A stretch of 64,000 bases of DNA from Stenopsyche tienmushanensis. Taxonomy: Eukaryota > Arthropoda > Insecta > Trichoptera > Stenopsychidae. Within the stretch, counting starts at the first letter, position 1, and every line of letters starts with the position of its first letter. Where the stretch lies: positions 291,003 to 355,002 of the forward strand of contig WACJ01000324.1 in the NCBI GenBank assembly GCA_008973525.1, written 5' to 3'. The translations under genes were made by a program, and so were the position numbers. The notes beneath the pieces are model-generated. The model was not told the origin of the DNA. It saw nothing but the letters and a program-made list of their open reading frames with translations, and ran no database searches. Of this stretch, positions 58,823-64,000 are shown in pieces.

Positions 58823-59199
58823 ATAATAATCAACCGTTATAAATAATTTATTTTATATTTTCAATACTAGAACCATTTTACATAGCAATAATACATCACT
58901 CAATAAATTTGTAGGATTTTTTTTTGAAGAAACTGAAAACGACCCCAAATGATGAAAAAAATCCTAAGAACTTATTGAGTAATGTGTTACATCATAATGT
59001 GTACAAAAATGTTAATACAGACGTAAGTTAAAACGTACAATTGGTATATGATGTTTGCGAGAAATATGCGGGATTTAGTATCGCAATTTGTGCCTCTCTT
59101 ATTACACTACAAAATTAAGGCTTTTTATTCAGGAAAATTAATACGAAATATGAATATGCCTCAAGAAATCAGAACTTTGAAGGATAGGAATAGATAAGG
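58823..59199. other. AT-rich spacer, no gene seen
   Basis: No recognised repeat or coding signal. Confidence 0.45.
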
Positions 59200-59445
59200 T
59201 TAACCAAAATCTATTATGGATGTCGAGGATAACTTCATTATATAATAGTCCAAAAGAAAATGTTGTCTTACAACTTCTTAAATTGGCCGGAAAATTGAAT
59301 GAAAACGGATCATCTAACGTGTCAGTGTTTACAGTGAAAAATCGCTTGAATTCATATGAACTCCATGGAGGTTTAATGCTAAAGATACCCAAATTAAACA
59401 ATTTGTGAAAAGAAAATGCTTCGGTGAAAAGACTTAGGATTTAAT
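59200..59445 (+). pseudogene. Tc1-like transposase relic (DNA-binding part)
   Basis: A 62-codon frame at 59220-59408 reads QLLKLAGKLNENGSSNVSVF, then TVKNRLNSYELHGGLMLKIP. It continues past a TGA in the same frame (KENASVKRLRI). The order, a helix-turn-helix with NVSVxTVxxRL followed by LHG and KKP-like residues, is the bipartite DNA-binding domain of Tc1-type transposases. No catalytic domain follows. Assignment is by eye. Confidence 0.55.
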
Positions 59446-61189
59446 AAAAATCGACTGAAAATATAATTACTATATAAAAATCCTTCTCTCTGAAATATAT
59501 GAAAAAATCTCATTTGGTGATTATATCTATGTCGTTTAAATTAAATTCGCAATTTAATTTTATACACCCCTTACTTTTATACACCCCTCCCCCGAGATAA
59601 ATGCCCGATTGAAAAAACACAAATATTTGCTCAATTACATCAAAAAAGAATCGGAGACTATTCAGGCATGATCTCTGCGGTCGGATGATGGGCCATCTTC
59701 AACGACGGAGCACAAAAAGACATCGACGCGCGACGCAGGGATAAATTGCGAATATAAGAGGCGAGTTAACAAACAGAGGGGCGTAATATCGTTATTCAAT
59801 AATACGGAGGGCCGTTAACGTGTGCATATAACGATGGACGTTATAACGCCGGGCGTTAAACGGCCTACACTCGTAAAACACACACCCAGGGCGGGCGCCT
59901 TATCGGTCTTTCGCATCGCAAACACCCCGCCCATCTGTAAGGGCGTCCTATTAAATAATACCAACACAAGCCGAACCTGTTGCTTGGACAATACCATCAT
60001 AACCGAGCCGAAAAAATAAAGGATTTCTATGATTCATCCATCACGTTGGATGACAAAATTAGACAAAAAAAATTTTTTTTGTTAGAATAACAACTTTTAT
60101 AAATATATTTTTCTTAATAGAAGAACATAAAATAATTTCAAATGACGCAACAAGGATTTAAATAAGAACATCCCTTATATGAAGGAATGTAATGAATAAC
60201 TATTAATATTCCAGACAGCTACTGTAGCTATTTAACAGTCATTAATGAGATCGTGCACCATATTCAATGTTTCTAAGCCGTAATTCGGTATCGATTACCA
60301 GACAAATGAGCTCTCCAACAGTAGCAAAACCAATAAAAAACATACGAATATGTAAATCGACTAGGAAGAACTTCGTTTAGGATGCACCGAAAGCAATCCC
60401 ACGTCCCGAGATCAACAGCGACCGGATGACTAAGAATGCGTCTTACGGTAGCAGACCTTGTTTGAAGAAGATTTAGAAGAAATGATTGTTTTGGACGTGG
60501 CCTGATAGTTACACGGTCCCAAACCACAGCCACGCATAATATTCAATTTTCGAGGCTATATTTCAGGCTGCCCGTGACCAGACCGTCATTATCCTGTCAA
60601 CGGGTTGATATAAGTAAGCGCCAACTATATCGAGCCAGAAATTGCCGGGTATGGGCCTCTCAAAAAAATAAAATAAATCTCGAATAGACCAACGCTCAAG
60701 TCTCTAGGTACATTCCGGAATTCCAACCATTGACACGGACTCGGCTGCTATTAGACAAAAATGCGGGTATTATACCCGAGAAGTTATGCGTATTGATTTT
60801 CGATATGCTAATACCTAGTAATTATTATATACTGTGGTAGTCCATAGATTGTGGCTGAGATAAGATGCGAATTTACAAGCAGAATGCTTCAGAAATTCAA
60901 GCAATTTTGTAATATAAAACTAATTAAAATTTCGATAAGCTTTATGAGCTTTGTCGTAAAAATGCAAATATTTTTACAAAATATCCTCGATACATATCTT
61001 ATGGCACACAATTAAATTAGCCCCAAGAATATTAAAAAAATAATTCGTCTGAATAAAGACGAAAGATGGATTAAGATCATAATATATCAACTAAAGAAAT
61101 GATCAATACATATATGAATATTCACGGAAAAATTACAGAATTGTTTATTTAAATTTTTTGTATTCCCTTGGGGATATTAGGATTATAAT
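59446..61189. other. unique CpG-richer island, no recognised gene
   Basis: 59.6-60.8 kb has many CpGs and imperfect AACG/CGTT inverted motifs (59810-59870). Overlapping frames of 61-65 codons near 59815-60019 and 86 codons (minus, 60533 to 60273) show no domain. TATATTTCAG at about 60557-60566 precedes an open segment, but I see no convincing donor. Confidence 0.4.
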
Positions 61190-61300
61190 TAGGGGTCCCA
61201 ATCGAATATTCGAATATATTCGCCCTTTTTCCAATATTCAAATTAATCGAAAAATATTAGTTTTTTTGGTAAGTAATTTAGAAAGTTAAATAAATATAAC
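61190..61300 (+). repeat. dispersed repeat R6, copy 2
   Basis: TAGGGGTCCCAATCGAATAT, TTCCAATATTC and TAAGTAATTTAGAAAGTT match 56694-56830 in order. Confidence 0.7.
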
Positions 61301-61699
61301 TTATTTGAAATCTTTGATGCATTTTTGTTTGAGAAACTGCATGTCAATTTTTTCTGCTTATTTTTAGTGTCAATTACTATTATTGCTATGTATTTGAATT
61401 TATCAACGAAGAAAACACTTCTAAGCGCATCAATTTTAGTCTTCTGACAGTTCGTGCGGCACCTACTTATTCAGCATTTTTATCTTTCCTATTTCGGTCA
61501 TATTTTTGCCTTTTCGTTTAACTATTCTTTCACAAATCGATTCTTCTTCGAATGCTCAGTTAATATTTCCACCTAATTTTACTGCATTTTGCTCCAATTT
61601 GAACTTATAAAAAAAGCTAACGATTTTTTTTGTCTACACCATCCTGTAAAACAGTAGAAATAGCAAAAATAACTCAATATTTAAAGGTAATGGAAGAAT
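61301..61699. other. AT-rich, possibly part of a longer old repeat
   Basis: Lies between R6 and R5. No coding signal or match elsewhere was found by eye. Confidence 0.4.
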
Positions 61700-61890
61700 A
61701 TATTTTAGAATTTGACATTACTTATTCGTTTGCACATTTTATTCTTTGAGACTTTGGAAGCTCAGAAGTAATTTTCTTTAAACCAATTGCATAAAACAAT
61801 GATTTATTTAAATAAAAAAATATTGCTAAATAAAAAACAGTTATTTCGTGCTATTACGACCTTAGATTAAAAAAATACAACTATTTAAAG
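61700..61890. repeat. dispersed repeat R5, copy 2
   Basis: Matches 46331-46520 in the same orientation over about 180 bp, with GACTTTGGAAGCTCAGAA as the best shared string. Confidence 0.65.
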
Positions 61891-63834
61891 GTGAAATTTT
61901 AGGAACAAAACCCTGATACTTAGGATACAGGGCTTATGTGTGAAACCTAGCAAAATGCACCCCTAACCCCTTAAAAAATTAAGTCGGTTCATACGTCAAA
62001 CATCTTGCATAAAAAATGTTCGAATATTTACCAGTATAATGTAATCGTGCATAGCGATTTGATCAATAATTTGAATTGATACAATATTGTTGCAAATTGG
62101 ACAATCCAAAAATATTCAATTGATTAATAGTATGAGAATTTTTAGAAAATTCAACAACTATTTATATTCATTCGTTTGAATTTCATCCAGATCATCTTAA
62201 AATAATAATAAGGATTTAAGAAGAAATCGACTATATTCAATTATGTTAAAATCTGACTTATTATGGCTAAATCTGTCAACAATAGAAATATAAATAATGA
62301 GACGATTGCCACAATAATGACACAGTATATTCGGACAAACATTCAGGTCCATCATTTGAGGCTTTTATGAGTTTTCAACGTACTTAAAAATGATTAGCTT
62401 CTTAAAAGTATGCCTTAATAAATAGGGCAGGGCAAAATTTTACAACTTATTCATAGACCATTTCATATCTAAATAATATTTTTACGTTTAATTAAACGGT
62501 ACCATAAGAATAAATCTACATATTTTACATGGTATTCGTTCAATTAAGCTTAATAATTTGAATTGGATAAGCTCAAGTGTCTTATACATAAAAGTTTTCG
62601 TCTTTTACAATCAAAATTCGGTTTTCCAAAACGAGATTAATTTTCGGCTATGATCTCAAATATTATGCAAAGCCATCGTTTATGGTGTGGCGTTAACAAT
62701 GCATATATTTTACGTGTCTTGAGGTCTTGGTTAGAATATTAATAGCCTACTATTTATTTTTATTACATTTCTCGCTTAACGGGTGCTGTGTTTTTAATTA
62801 TGGATATATAGCAGACGTTTAGCTACATCATAATACTCATCCATTCAGGTTCGTATATTTACACCGTTTTTTTCTCACACACAATACACATGTATCGGGG
62901 GCTAGGCCTTTGAATGAAAAATCACCTCGCAGCCTCTCGAACGAGATGTAAAAGGATGAAGACGCGAGCATCTTTGTCTGTGAGCTCATTCATGCTTTTG
63001 GAGATTGGACTGATTGCTTTTAGATTCAAAATGGAAAGAGCCCATCAACTTGGCGCAAATTACACGCATTACGTGCGTGGGTAAAATTAATATTCGAGGC
63101 GCTCGACAAAAATTACATAGACGCGATGATTTAATGTCTCGGAGTTGTTCCGACGGAACTAGGGAATATTTAAGGAAATCGTTCGTGGTTGGTACCAAAT
63201 GCTGAGAAGGCATAAATACCGAAAATACCGAGAAGAATGGATATTTACGAGCGGAGTCCATCACACATCGGTGATCGGTCTTGCAGACGCATCCGCTAGC
63301 AAGTCGTGAGCGTAATTGAATATGAGCCGAGCAAACAGCCTCCGGCAGGAGCAATTCTCGGGAAACGATTACTTTGTCTTAGCTACAGGGTCGTATTAAC
63401 ATAAAAGCATTTAATATATTTTCAGACTAGGCGAGAGATAAAAACATCGATGAATATTTTCATGAAAAACAAAAAAATAAGCCGACTACACTATGAAAAC
63501 ATGTATTTTTCATCGATGTTATTGAAGATCAAATTTTTAAATATGCAATAAAATCGTATCAAACTCATGCCATTTAACGTATTTTAAAAAATGTTGGTAG
63601 TATTGTGAGTTTAGAGCACTAGTAGTGTTAGTGAATGGATATTATCATATCAGCTGTAACCAGAATATATACATCATTATTAACTCAGAAAATGATTTAT
63701 ATTTATGAAATACTCGTAAAGTTTTATATGTTTCGTATAATAAATAGTAAATTAAAAATTGACTACTTATATATATATATTTACCCAAAAAGGTAAAGTA
63801 TATTATCACATTGATTGATTGTCTTTTTACAATA
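61891..63834. other. AT-rich, then unique island at 62.9-63.4 kb
   Basis: No recognised gene. A 122-codon minus-strand frame (63354 to 62986) lies in the CpG-richer island; it has scattered cysteines but no recognised domain, and a plus-strand frame overlaps it. A TA microsatellite lies at about 63765-63780. Confidence 0.4.
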
Positions 63835-64000
63835 TATCATCATCATCATAGCGCAGCCACTAACAGTCCACTACAGAACTATGGGCCTCTTCAATATCCA
63901 TTCATAGGAAAGGGGTTACATCCATTTCGTCTGTATCATACATTCACCTCCTCATTCGCTCGATATTGAAGGTAGCATTACCACCGAGTTTTATTTTGAA
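63835..64000 (-). repeat. NL-1 retroelement, 3' end, continues past the window
   Basis: A minus-strand copy whose ATGATGATGATGA tail is at about 63838-63850 and whose AGTCCACTACAGAACTATGG segment follows. It extends to the window end at the ACCGAGTTTTATTTTGAA region. Confidence 0.85.

Noticed and set aside
60557..60610. Plus-strand exon after TATATTTCAG
   Set aside because: The only donor candidate (A|GTAAGC) is poor and one of the frames stops; indistinguishable from chance after searching many sites.
62986..63354. 122-codon minus-strand open frame with several cysteines
   Set aside because: Cysteine spacing matches no motif I know, the opposite strand is open too, and there is no exon context.
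1..64000. CRISPR array, operon, phage or bacterial defence system
   Set aside because: No regularly spaced repeats, no long tightly packed genes and no ribosome binding sites; all recognisable coding remnants are eukaryotic transposons.

Overview
This 64 kb window is AT-rich eukaryotic DNA from an animal, most likely an arthropod. The evidence is the mix of mariner, hAT, piggyBac-like and pogo/Tc1 remnants, tRNA-derived SINEs, and short retroelements with an (ATG)n-type tail. I cannot name the species. I find no intact cellular protein-coding gene, rRNA or convincing tRNA gene. Nothing is prokaryotic: there are no operons, ribosome binding sites or CRISPR arrays.

About one fifth of the window can be assigned to mobile DNA, much of it nested. 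1-8.7 kb: a piggyBac-like MITE (family A) twice, the second copy inside the tail of a decayed mobile-gene relic (family U). 10-13.5 kb: repeat fragments and a second piggyBac-like family (B). 15.0-16.3 kb: a 1,269 bp mariner with both inverted repeats, a TA flank on each side and a broken transposase. 20.6-30.1 kb: two more family A copies, another family B copy carrying a hAT MITE, and two copies of a roughly 0.65 kb retroelement (NL-1). 36-41 kb: a mariner relic split by a hAT MITE, another mariner fragment, and a hAT element carrying two SINEs. 43-49 kb: NL-1, a family A copy split by a hAT MITE, and an internally deleted mariner. 52-61 kb: a longer family U relic, NL-1 split by a 1,093 bp hAT element, and a Tc1 remnant. 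NL-1 fragments lie near both ends of the window.

Between the repeats lie unique islands richer in G+C (roughly 1.2-2.2, 6.7-7.3, 16.5-17.4, 24.4-25.1, 31.1-31.8, 42.2-42.8, 46.6-47.3, 50.9-51.8, 54.8-55.9, 58.0-58.5, 59.6-60.8 and 62.9-63.4 kb). They look like candidate regulatory sequence in a gene desert or a very long intron, but this cannot be shown from one sequence.

The most interesting non-repeat signal is on the minus strand at 18,925-18,990. A T-rich tract runs into CAG|GTAAGT, the juxtaposed acceptor/donor of a recursive splice site, and a second GTAAGT donor follows 43 nt downstream. If real, the window, or part of it, lies inside a long intron of a minus-strand gene. Two weaker microexon candidates (54,868-54,892 and 55,798-55,840) point the same way. 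The repeats also supply paralogous empty sites that prove several insertion events and identify their target duplications (TTAA for family A, 8 bp for the hAT elements).
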